Shown here piece by piece: positions 16,494 through 23,949 of a stretch of 64,000 nucleotides of DNA. The stretch is taken from contig JAKJHY010000013.1 in the NCBI GenBank assembly GCA_021648845.1, forward strand, positions 124,001 through 188,000, read 5' to 3'. The notes beneath the pieces were generated by a model, which did not search any database, was not told the origin of the DNA, and saw only the letters and a list, made by a program, of their open reading frames with translations. The DNA is from Mycobacterium sp. MBM (GTDB lineage: Bacteria > Actinomycetota > Actinomycetes > Mycobacteriales > Mycobacteriaceae). Position 1 is the stretch's first letter. The number at the start of each line of letters is the position of its first letter. The position numbers were made by a program, and so were the translations under genes.

Positions 16494-18088
16494 CGCGGCG
16501 TATCCGCAACGTCGTGGGCGTCAGCCTGGGCGGCGTCGCGCGCATCGGGCACCAGCCGGGTGACCAATCGGTCGAATTCCTCGCCCCACCCGGCATTGTC
16601 GGTGCGCGCCAAGCCTCCCAGTTCGATGCACAGCAACCCAGAACTGTCCGAGTGCACGATCTTGACCCAGACTCTTCGGCGCCGAATGATGAGCGAGATC
16701 AAAAGACCGGTCATCATGGTCATCGCGAAGACCAGGACCCAGATCTGCGCCGGATCATAGGACAATTGCAGGCTGACAAAATCGGTCACCGCATCGAATC
16801 GGACGATGGTGCCGTCTTGGAGCCGCACGTGCTCACCGAGACCCAGGTTGACGCGCTCCATCCGCTCAAGGCGTCCCTGTCCGACCATCCGCGGATCCAA
16901 CGCGAAGATGGATTGCGGCCTGCCCGAGTCCATTCCGGTATCACCCTTGTAAATGTCCACCGCCACCGCGGGTTCATTGGCGGCGGGAAACGCCGACGAG
17001 AGAAGCGTGCCGTCAAGTTGCTCTGTGGGGGCCAGCAACCCTTCGATGGCGATCTGATTCTTGCGGCGTTCGTCGGCATCGGGAAAGCTGCGCGCGGGCG
17101 GATCAAACCGCATGGCACCCGAAGACAGCAATGTTTGCAGATCCTCGGGCTGCCACTGCAGTGTTTGAGTGCGCGACTGTCCGTCGGGGAACGTCACGGT
17201 GAACGTCGGGGCGTATCCGTGCCCGAGCAGGTACAACCGCACCCCACCTACCCGGAGCGGATCATTGACCTGCAATCGGTAGGGCTGCCAGACGTTGGCA
17301 GTGAGTTCATCCTCGGCTTGGTAGTCGATATCGGCAGCGAATCCCACGGCCTGGCCGTTGGGCAGAAAATCCGCCTTGAAACCATTGACGCGCACGCACA
17401 TCGGGAACAGCTCCGTGCCGTCGACTGTCGTGCCCGGCCGGAATGCGTCGAAAGCGGCGGCAGAAGCAGAACAGAACCCCGGGCCGCCGTCGGCGATGAC
17501 GATGACATTGCCCTCGTAGCCGTAGAGCTTGCCGGCGGCCAGCGACACCAGCAGGCCGATCAGTGAGAAGTGGAAAGCGAGGTTCCCGGCTTCGCGCAGG
17601 TACCCGCGTTCTGCTGCGATCTCGATAGTGTCGTCGCCTCGGTGACGGGTGACTCTGCGCCACCCGCGCAACGCGGCATGAATGTCGCGTGCGCGGTCGC
17701 CCAGATCGCCTGCGGCCAGGACGTTGCGATACTTGGGCAGTCGCGACAGGTTACGCGGTGCGGGGACCGGGATTGCTTTCGCACTGCGGGCGTAGTCGGT
17801 CAAACGAGGTGTCAGGCAACCGATCAGTGAGACAAACAGCAGGATGTAGATCGATGTGAACCACATGCTGGAGAACACGTCGAACACCTGAAACCGATCC
17901 AGCCACGGCCCGGCCCGGGGGTTGTCGGCAATATAGCGCGCGACCGTCGTCGGGTTGACAGGGCGCTGGGGCCACAACGCGCCCGGTATCGCCGCCAACG
18001 CCAGCAGGAACAAGAGCACCAGGGCGGTGCCCATCGAGGTAAGCTTGCGCCACAGGCTGCGCAGGTGGCCCAGGAGGTTTCGCGTCAT
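16490..18088 (-). CDS. ResB/Ccs1-like cytochrome c biogenesis protein
   Basis: A 532-residue membrane protein of the ResB family, a partner of CcsA in system II cytochrome c maturation. Early helices include GTALVLLFLLALAAIPGALWPQ and the WFTSIYILLFVSLIGCLTPR stretch. A third helix near 175-190 is followed by a large extracytoplasmic domain (about 195-425) and a last helix (WVLVFAMTMMTGLLISL). No CcsA or CcdA partner is in the window, so a chromosomal one would be needed, or the protein has another redox role. It forms an operon with CopD-CtaG. The likely promoter is at 18374-18400, leaving a leader of about 280 bases without a convincing gene. Confidence 0.87.
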   Translation of the reverse strand: MTRNLLGHLRSLWRKLTSMGTALVLLFLLALAAIPGALWPQRPVNPTTVARYIADNPRAGPWLDRFQVFDVFSSMWFTSIYILLFVSLIGCLTPRLTDYARSAKAIPVPAPRNLSRLPKYRNVLAAGDLGDRARDIHAALRGWRRVTRHRGDDTIEIAAERGYLREAGNLAFHFSLIGLLVSLAAGKLYGYEGNVIVIADGGPGFCSASAAAFDAFRPGTTVDGTELFPMCVRVNGFKADFLPNGQAVGFAADIDYQAEDELTANVWQPYRLQVNDPLRVGGVRLYLLGHGYAPTFTVTFPDGQSRTQTLQWQPEDLQTLLSSGAMRFDPPARSFPDADERRKNQIAIEGLLAPTEQLDGTLLSSAFPAANEPAVAVDIYKGDTGMDSGRPQSIFALDPRMVGQGRLERMERVNLGLGEHVRLQDGTIVRFDAVTDFVSLQLSYDPAQIWVLVFAMTMMTGLLISLIIRRRRVWVKIVHSDSSGLLCIELGGLARTDNAGWGEEFDRLVTRLVPDARDAAQADAHDVADTPR

Positions 18089-18373
18089 GTCGACTCAGCG
18101 CCCTGGGTTGCCGACGGCGAGGTCTGCGCCGGTCACGCTCACCAGGTGGTCCGTCAACCCAATTCCTGCTGTCGCGCCGCGGGCGCAGTGCTGCCCGGTT
18201 CGGTGTCCGCTCGGTCAGCGATCATCGCTGCCGTTGGCGACAGTCCCGCACACCGACGCTGCGCCGCTATCCGAGTAGGCGCTGCGCTGGACCCCGCGAT
18301 GTCTGCGGTCCGGAACATCCGAGTGCCACCTTCCTGTGCACCGATCAGCCCGCAGGCTCATCAGTGAAACTCT

Positions 18374-18400
18374 CTACTGAGACACTACGTAGATTAGTAG
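18374..18400 (-). promoter_or_regulatory. BlaI-like site upstream of the resB operon
   Basis: CACTACGTAGAT (18383-18394) contains the ACTACGTAG core. It is flanked by CTACTGAG (18374-18381) and TTAGTAG (18394-18400), giving closely packed half-sites like those before ctaD. Confidence 0.45.
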
Positions 18401-18539
18401 GAGTGTCGCAAACAGCCTCCGTCGGCGGAATCCACACCACATGTGCCGCGCGTTCACGCCAGGGGCCGACCACTCCCGCCCGACAACCGGCGGCAGATCG
18501 CCAGAAAAGCCGGGCGCCAGCCCTTCCGTGTTCATATCA

Positions 18540-18559
18540 ACATACTTTATTATGTAGTT
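18540..18559 (+). promoter_or_regulatory. Leaderless promoter and CadC-type operator
   Basis: TATTAT (18548-18553) lies 6 bases before the ATG at 18560, so the mRNA probably begins at the start codon. The dyad ACATA-N6-TATGT (18540-18555) overlaps this -10, as expected for autorepression by the ArsR-type protein. Confidence 0.5.
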
Positions 18560-18937
18560 ATGACCGAGCCGGTGGACACCTGTGATCTTCTCTGTTTAGA
18601 CCTGCCGCATGCCGAGCAGATTCGCGCCACCGTGCCCGACAGCCCCACCGTGCAAGCGGCCGCGGCCGCAGCCCGCGGCTTGGCTGATCCCACCCGGCTA
18701 TCCCTTGCCGTCGCGCTCTCGGTCGGCGACGAGCTGTGTGTCTGCGACATGGCGTGGATCATCGGGCTGTCGCAAGGCTTGGTGTCACATCACCTGCGCC
18801 AGCTCAAAAATGCCGCCCTGGTGTCCTCGCGCCGCCAGGGCAAGCTGGTGATGTATCGACTGACCGACCGGGGACGCGCACTGACGGCCGCGGTGCTCCC
18901 CGGCGTTGTTGCCGAGAGGGAGACAGATCGTGTCTGA
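18560..18937 (+). CDS. ArsR/SmtB family metal-responsive repressor, CadC type
   Basis: A 125-residue winged-helix repressor. Its Cys pattern is that of CadC: Cys8 and Cys12 in the N-terminal arm (CDLLC) and Cys60 and Cys62 at the start of the recognition helix region (ELCVC). These four thiols bind Cd, Pb or Zn in CadC and release DNA. The DNA-binding helix is SQGLVSHHLRQLKNAALV. No SD-like sequence precedes the ATG, consistent with a leaderless message. It overlaps the following ATPase gene by 8 bases. M. tuberculosis has a comparable cmtR-ctpG pair, but the Cys arrangement here is CadC-like. Confidence 0.9.
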   Translation: MTEPVDTCDLLCLDLPHAEQIRATVPDSPTVQAAAAAARGLADPTRLSLAVALSVGDELCVCDMAWIIGLSQGLVSHHLRQLKNAALVSSRRQGKLVMYRLTDRGRALTAAVLPGVVAERETDRV

Positions 18938-21044
18938 TGCATGCTGCGGACCCCAGCCCGTTACCGAACCCGACGCCGGACCGGAGAAACTTTGGCAGGT
19001 CCGCGAGTTGCAGCTCGCCACACTGGGCGCGGTCCTACTGGCCGCGGGATGGGCCATCGGGCAATTCACCTCTCACGGTGTGGTCGCGGCAGTCGAGTTG
19101 GCTGCGGTCTGTGCCGCCGCGAGCACATTCGTGCCCAGTGCTCTGCGCAACCTGAGACACGGGCGCATCGGCGTGGGCACGTTGATGACGATCGCCGCGG
19201 TCGGCGCGGTCGCGCTGGGCCAGTTCGCCGAGGCCGCGCTGCTGGGCATCTTGTTCTCGGTCGCCGAAGGCCTGGAACACTACGCCGTCGCCCGGACCCG
19301 CCGTGGGCTGCGCTCACTGCTGTCGCTGGTACCGCCCAAGGTTTCGGTGCTCCGCGACGGCGCCGAAACCTCATTATCACCAGATGATCTCGTTGTCGGC
19401 GACATCATGGTCATCCGTCCTGGCGAGCGAGCGGCCACCGACGGCACCATCCGGTCCGGTCATACGAGCCTGGATCTCTCGGCGATCACCGGTGAATCAG
19501 TCCCGGTCGAAGCCGGACCGGCCAGCCCGGTGTTCGCCGGGGCGATCAACGGCGGCGGAGCTATCGAAGTCGAAGTCAGTGCCGTGGCCGCCGACAGCTC
19601 GCTGGCACGCATCGTTCACATCGTCGAAGAGGCCCAGGAACGCAAAGGCGCCGGCCAACGGCTGGCCGACCGGATCGCCCGCCCGCTGGTCCCGGCGATC
19701 ATGGCCCTCTCCGCCCTGGTTGCCGCAGCAGGCGCGGTACTCGGCGACCCCATGCTGTGGCTGGAGCGGGCGCTCGTCGTGCTGGTTGCCGCGTCCCCAT
19801 GCGCCCTGGCGATCGCCGTCCCGCTGACCGTGGTCGCGGCCATCGGAGCCGCCAGCCGCCAAGGTGCTCTCATCAAAGGTGGTGCGGCCGTTGAAGAGTT
19901 GGGGCGCATCAAAGTCATTGCCCTGGACAAGACCGGCACCCTCACCCGCAATCAGCCCCAAGTCGTCGAGGTCATCACCCTGCCCGAAGTCGGCCGCACT
20001 GAAGCCTTGATCCTCGCCGCAGCACTGGAGGCCCGCAGCGAACACCCACTGGCACAGGCGATCCTGAACGCCGCCGGTGACAAAAAGATCGCCACCGACG
20101 TCATCGCCGTGCCCGGGCACGGCCTGCACGGCACCCTCGACGGTCGCCGGTTGCGCCTCGGTAAGCCGTCGTGGGTCCCGCCCGGCGCACTCGCCGGTGA
20201 CATTGCGCGTTTGCAGACCGCCGGTGCCACCGTAGTGGTCCTCGCACGCGATGACCTCACCGTCGCCGCAATCGCGGTGCGCGATGAGCTGCGACCCGAA
20301 GCCGCCGAGGCCGTCAACCTGTTGAAAGACTTGGGTATCACGGTGGCAATGCTCACCGGTGACAACAGCCGCACCGCTGAGGCCGTCGCGGCAGATGCCA
20401 GCATCACCGCCGTGCATTCAGAACTACTGCCCGAAGACAAGGCCGCCCTGCTGTCCGGCTTGGCCAAGGGACGGCCCATCGCCATGGTCGGCGACGGCGT
20501 CAACGATGCACCCGCCTTGGCCACCGCCGACATCGGCATCGCCATGGGAGCGATGGGCACCGACGTTGCCATTGAAACCGCCGACGTCGCCCTCATGGGC
20601 GAAGACCTCCGACACCTACCCCAGGTACTCGCGCACTCACGTCGCGCCCGGCGAATCATGATGCAGAACATCGCGATCTCCCTGGCCATCATCACAATCC
20701 TCATACCGCTGGCAGCCCTCGGAATCCTCGGCTTGGCCACGGTGGTTTTCATCCACGAGTTCGCCGAAGTCCTGGTCATCCTCAACGCCATCCGCGCAGC
20801 ACGCACCCACACCCTGCCCGGCGTGACAACAGCCCCACACATATCCACCGCACACTCCGTGGACATCGGGCCAGCGCCCACCCACCTCGACGACCCGTGC
20901 TGCGGGCCGGTGTCTCCCACACCAACCGCAGCCACCGCACTCGGTCTTGAACTCACCGAGAACCCCGCATGCGGTGCACCCGGATGTGGCTGCTGCGCAA
21001 CCGACAGGTCAGCGACCGCCGTCAACCCCGCCAACTTGCCGTAA
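18930..21044 (+). CDS. Heavy-metal P1B ATPase, CtpG/CadA-like, with Cys-rich tail
   Basis: A 704-residue P-type metal exporter. It has TGES, the membrane SPC ion site (AASPCALAIAVPL), DKTGT, HPLA and GDGVND, and ends the core with the HEFAEVLVILNAIRAAR helix, which I recall from CtpG-type pumps. There is no full N-terminal metal domain, only a CC pair near residue 5. The C-terminal tail (about 620-704) carries a CCGP motif and the cluster CGAPGCGCC, probably a metal-sensing or delivery arm. The GTG start at 18930 has a GGGAGA site upstream. Repressor-pump pairing suggests export of Cd, Pb or Zn. Confidence 0.9.
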   Translation: MSDACCGPQPVTEPDAGPEKLWQVRELQLATLGAVLLAAGWAIGQFTSHGVVAAVELAAVCAAASTFVPSALRNLRHGRIGVGTLMTIAAVGAVALGQFAEAALLGILFSVAEGLEHYAVARTRRGLRSLLSLVPPKVSVLRDGAETSLSPDDLVVGDIMVIRPGERAATDGTIRSGHTSLDLSAITGESVPVEAGPASPVFAGAINGGGAIEVEVSAVAADSSLARIVHIVEEAQERKGAGQRLADRIARPLVPAIMALSALVAAAGAVLGDPMLWLERALVVLVAASPCALAIAVPLTVVAAIGAASRQGALIKGGAAVEELGRIKVIALDKTGTLTRNQPQVVEVITLPEVGRTEALILAAALEARSEHPLAQAILNAAGDKKIATDVIAVPGHGLHGTLDGRRLRLGKPSWVPPGALAGDIARLQTAGATVVVLARDDLTVAAIAVRDELRPEAAEAVNLLKDLGITVAMLTGDNSRTAEAVAADASITAVHSELLPEDKAALLSGLAKGRPIAMVGDGVNDAPALATADIGIAMGAMGTDVAIETADVALMGEDLRHLPQVLAHSRRARRIMMQNIAISLAIITILIPLAALGILGLATVVFIHEFAEVLVILNAIRAARTHTLPGVTTAPHISTAHSVDIGPAPTHLDDPCCGPVSPTPTAATALGLELTENPACGAPGCGCCATDRSATAVNPANLP

Positions 21045-21072
21045 CGGGCAACGGGCCACCGACAGGAGAGCC

Positions 21073-21414
21073 ATGCCACGGATCAGCCCCCAGGCCGATC
21101 GGATCTACCGAGACGAGATGGCAGCCGCCAAACACGCAACGGACGCGGCGACGCGCTGGCAACACCTGGAGCGAGCGCACATCGTGTCACAACCAAATCT
21201 CTGGCGCCACACCTGCAATCACGCCGCAATGCTGGCGCTGGCGCTACGCCAGCGTGACCGCCGTGAAGCGCTCGGCCAAGTGGTCCGCCTCATTGTTGCC
21301 GCCCCTGGATCAGTCATGGGGCGCTACCCCGTCGGCAACACCGGCCGCGCCGCTGCCGGCCTCATGACGCCCATGCCGATCCCCGATGAACTCGCAGACG
21401 CCCTCACCCTCTGA
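21073..21414 (+). CDS. DUF3703 family protein
   Basis: A 113-residue soluble protein with the DUF3703 pattern: an N-terminal helix, WQHLERAHIVSQ, a His-containing H/N/H stretch, GRYPVGNTGRA and a C-terminal PMPIPDEL. Function is unknown. From memory the family often sits near metal-resistance genes. Several conserved His could bind a metal. The ATG has AGGAGA 4 bases upstream and follows the ATPase gene by 28 bases, so it is likely the last gene of the cadC-type operon. Confidence 0.85.
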   Translation: MPRISPQADRIYRDEMAAAKHATDAATRWQHLERAHIVSQPNLWRHTCNHAAMLALALRQRDRREALGQVVRLIVAAPGSVMGRYPVGNTGRAAAGLMTPMPIPDELADALTL

Positions 21415-21593
21415 TGGGGCTAAGACAAAGCGCCGATACCGTGCGCTGAAGGCGGCTGGGCATAGTGTCACCCCACACGGCTTTGCGAAGGTCGCGGCTG
21501 CAGACCCAATTCGATATGTGGCTGCTACCCGGTACACACCGGACGGGAAGTTCTCACGCGTCGATGCGCGAAACGATGACGTGTCAGCGAACG

Positions 21594-22106
21594 CTAATCC
21601 GAAAGCGCAGTTGCAACCGCCTCAGTCGGCGCGCTTACTGGCAAGCCGATATGGGCATCGCCATCCGCTCCCCCACCGCGACCCAACCCTGAAACAACAC
21701 CGGTACCATTTGTTCCTAGTTCGTGCGAAACGGCAGTCCCTATTAGTTTCTCAGCCTCCGCGGCGTGCCGAAGAATAGCGCGAACTTCCCTCATCCTTGT
21801 CTCGGTACGTGCAGCGATAGTCGTGAGCGTTTCGCCGCGATCTCTCATTCGTGCGATCGCTGCGCCGGCCTCCACCCGGTGAATCGCTACTCGCTTGCCG
21901 GCCTCAGCTTCCACCTGCTGGCGGAGCTGACTGAGGCGCTCCTTCCTCCAGATCTCGACTTCCGCGATCTTGCCCACAGCCACCAAGAAGGTCGCGGCGT
22001 CTTCGATGTTGGCTCTGTCCCGCGCTTCGCGGCTCTCATTGACTCGCCTAGTCGCTTCACGGGCACGACGTCGAGCGGCCACCTTCGAGGTACTTACTGA
22101 TGTCAT
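21594..22106 (-). CDS. Hypothetical coiled-coil protein with possible C-terminal HTH
   Basis: A 170-residue protein rich in Arg, Ala and Glu. Residues about 8-85 form a long charged helix, probably a coiled coil. Residues about 88-125 (LTTIAARTETRMREVRAIL) look like a helix-turn-helix of the Sigma70-region-4 or MerR-like kind. The tail is Gly-rich. I do not recognise a named family, but similar proteins occur on actinobacterial mobile elements as far as I recall. Base composition here is less GC-rich than in the metal genes. No strong ribosome site precedes the ATG. Confidence 0.6.
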   Translation of the reverse strand: MTSVSTSKVAARRRAREATRRVNESREARDRANIEDAATFLVAVGKIAEVEIWRKERLSQLRQQVEAEAGKRVAIHRVEAGAAIARMRDRGETLTTIAARTETRMREVRAILRHAAEAEKLIGTAVSHELGTNGTGVVSGLGRGGGADGDAHIGLPVSAPTEAVATALSD

Positions 22107-22460
22107 GGTCGAAACTCTAGAAGCGACCTACTCGTCGGAGCCACTACCACAGCCACATTCGCCCGCAACGCTTTTAGTGTGTCCGCGCTTGTCTCACCGG
22201 CAGGGCTCTGTCAGCCGCGGTCAACCGCACTATAGGCACCGCCGTAGACCCATCGATCTTTCTCTCGTGTCCACCGCCGACTATGACCACACCACGCATC
22301 ACACACCTCTTGCATTTAGGTCACGAAGGTCGCGAATCAACCTGAAGTTGACGCGTATATCTGGCGCATGGGACCAGCGCCGGATGCGCTTCATTGAACC
22401 ACTTTCGTGTTCCTCCTGGTAGACGGATTTCGCTCGCAGGTGTGGTAACTTGCGGTTGTC
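22107..22460. other. Gene-free stretch left of the recombinase cassette
   Basis: Relatively AT-rich and no convincing gene. It contains CAAC-N5-GTTG followed by ACG at 22338-22353, repeated in similar form at 22466-22481 beside the recombinase gene. These may be recombinase-binding sites. Confidence 0.4.
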
Positions 22461-22482
22461 ATTGACAACTCTAAGTTGACGA
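22461..22482 (+). repeat. Left terminal-like repeat of the recombinase cassette
   Basis: ATTGACAA and TTGACGA separated by 7 bases. It overlaps a 15-bp dyad GTTGTC-ATT-GACAAC (22455-22469) that may also serve as an operator of the recombinase gene. Confidence 0.4.
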
Positions 22483-22499
22483 TAGATGGAGGTTCTCTT

Positions 22500-23627
22500 G
22501 TGAGCGTTCCGGGGTCGGCGCACTTGGTTCTTGCCTCGGGCGTGGTTCACCTGGACGAGGCCAGCGCAGTCTTCGAAGCGATGCTGTCTGGGTGGGGTCG
22601 TCAACAGGCGTCTCGGCTACTCGCTGCTGAGGCCACGATCGAGCCGCGGCTGGCGTTGGTGCGGCGGTTCGCAGAGTTCGCCGGGGCGCCTCCGTGGGAC
22701 TGGACTGCCGGCGATGTCGAAGACTTCACGGCCGCTTTGATGTCGGGCCCGGAACGCAAAGCACCGTCGACCATTCGCGGCTATCACATGTCGTTGCGGA
22801 TGTTCTGCGACTACCTACTCGATAGCCGCTACGGTTGGATCGCGCAATGCGAGAACAGGTTCGGACGGATCCCATCGCAGGTCTGTCACGACTACAACAC
22901 CGCCGCGCATCTGGTCGACTACGAGGGCAAGCCCGCGCGTCGCCCGTTCACCTACGACGAACTGGAAACATTGTTCGATTTCCTCGATGATCGCGTCGAT
23001 GTTCTCGCTCGGTCCAGGAACAAAGGCGCGTTCGCGGCGCTGCGCGACGCACAGATGATCAAGACGGCCTACGCCTTCGGTTTACGCCGCCGCGAGCTGT
23101 GCTATCTCGATCTCGCCGACCTGCGTCCGAACTCGCGGATGCCGGCCTGGGGCACGTTCGGCGCCGTCCACGTTCGCTACGCCAAATCACGTCGCGGCAG
23201 CTCTCCCAGGCGTCGCACCGTGCTCGCCGTTCCGGAGTTCGACTGGGTGATCGACGGACTGCGCCAATGGGTCGACCACGGCCGCCCACTCCTCAGCCCC
23301 GGGAACCGTCAAGAGCTCTGGCTGACCGAGCGTCGACGGCGCGTGGCGACCAAGACCATGGATAGGCGATTCGCCGTCGCACGGGTGCAAGCGGGACTGC
23401 CTGCCGAGCTCACCTTGCACTGCCTGCGGCACTCCTATGTCACCCATCTGATCGAGTTCGGTTATCCGGAGCGGTTCGTCACCGAACAGGTGGGGCACTC
23501 GTATGCCTCGACCACCGCGATCTATACCTCGGTGTCCGACGACTTCAAGACCAAAACACTGCAGGCGGCGCTGCGCCGCGTCTACGGATCATCCACGACG
23601 ACAGGTGAAGGCGGAGATGAGCACTAG
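22500..23627 (+). CDS. Tyrosine recombinase (cassette gene 1)
   Basis: A 375-residue site-specific recombinase. A SAM-like core-binding domain (about 20-125) precedes the catalytic domain (about 150-350). Catalytic residues are visible: Arg in FGLRRRELCYLDL, His-x-x-Arg in HCLRHSYVTHL, His in GHSYASTT and the nucleophile Tyr in AIYTSVS. I chose the GTG at 22500 because GGAGG lies 7 bases upstream. A TTG at 22476 is in frame but inside the dyad region. It overlaps gene 2 by 11 bases. As the only complete recombinase of the trio it should catalyse strand exchange. Confidence 0.88.
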   Translation: MSVPGSAHLVLASGVVHLDEASAVFEAMLSGWGRQQASRLLAAEATIEPRLALVRRFAEFAGAPPWDWTAGDVEDFTAALMSGPERKAPSTIRGYHMSLRMFCDYLLDSRYGWIAQCENRFGRIPSQVCHDYNTAAHLVDYEGKPARRPFTYDELETLFDFLDDRVDVLARSRNKGAFAALRDAQMIKTAYAFGLRRRELCYLDLADLRPNSRMPAWGTFGAVHVRYAKSRRGSSPRRRTVLAVPEFDWVIDGLRQWVDHGRPLLSPGNRQELWLTERRRRVATKTMDRRFAVARVQAGLPAELTLHCLRHSYVTHLIEFGYPERFVTEQVGHSYASTTAIYTSVSDDFKTKTLQAALRRVYGSSTTTGEGGDEH

Positions 23628-23949
23628 GACCGTGCTGCGGTGGAACCTGCGTCAGCTGATGGCCCAGAACGGAATGTTCGCCACCACCGACCTTGTCGCA
23701 CCGCTGCACGAGCGTGGCGTGGAGATCTCCCGACAGATGGTGCACCGGATCGCGACCAAGCCCCCGCAGCGCATCAATCTCGACCTGCTCGCCGCCCTCT
23801 GCGACATCTTGTCGTGCACGCCCAACGACCTGCTCGAGCTCGTCGCCGAACAAGTCCGTGAGGCGCCCGCGGTCAACGACAGCGGACCCGGCATCGGCGA
23901 CCTGCGACCCATCCGCGCCACCATCCGCCGCCCCCACGACAACCAGTGA
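23617..23949 (+). CDS. Cro/C1-type HTH protein (cassette gene 2)
   Basis: A 110-residue protein with a helix-turn-helix of the XRE type (about 5-75). Features include LRQLMAQNGMF, ISRQMVHRIATKPPQRINLDLLAALCDILSCTPNDLLEL, typical of Cro/C1 proteins ending in a DLLE motif. The C-terminal 30 residues look disordered. It is translationally coupled to both neighbours (11-base overlap upstream, GTGA overlap downstream). It may regulate the cassette or help assemble the recombination complex. Confidence 0.82.
   Translation: MSTRTVLRWNLRQLMAQNGMFATTDLVAPLHERGVEISRQMVHRIATKPPQRINLDLLAALCDILSCTPNDLLELVAEQVREAPAVNDSGPGIGDLRPIRATIRRPHDNQ

Larger units (their letters stand above)
18089..18559. other. Divergent regulatory region between resB and cadC-type genes
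   Basis: About 470 bases without a convincing gene. It holds a BlaI-like site near 18374-18400, presumably for the leftward resB operon, and the promoter of the metal repressor at its right end. Short open frames on the minus strand between 18155 and 18361 (up to 54 codons) have no ribosome site or recognisable product. Confidence 0.5.

Noticed and set aside
18155..18361. Short minus-strand ORFs upstream of resB
   Set aside because: Up to 54 codons, no ribosome site, no Cys run or other sign of a leader peptide, no recognisable product.
21386..21778. 130-codon open frame after the DUF3703 gene
   Set aside because: Overlaps the DUF3703 stop and the leftward hypothetical gene; composition is not protein-like and there is no ribosome site.
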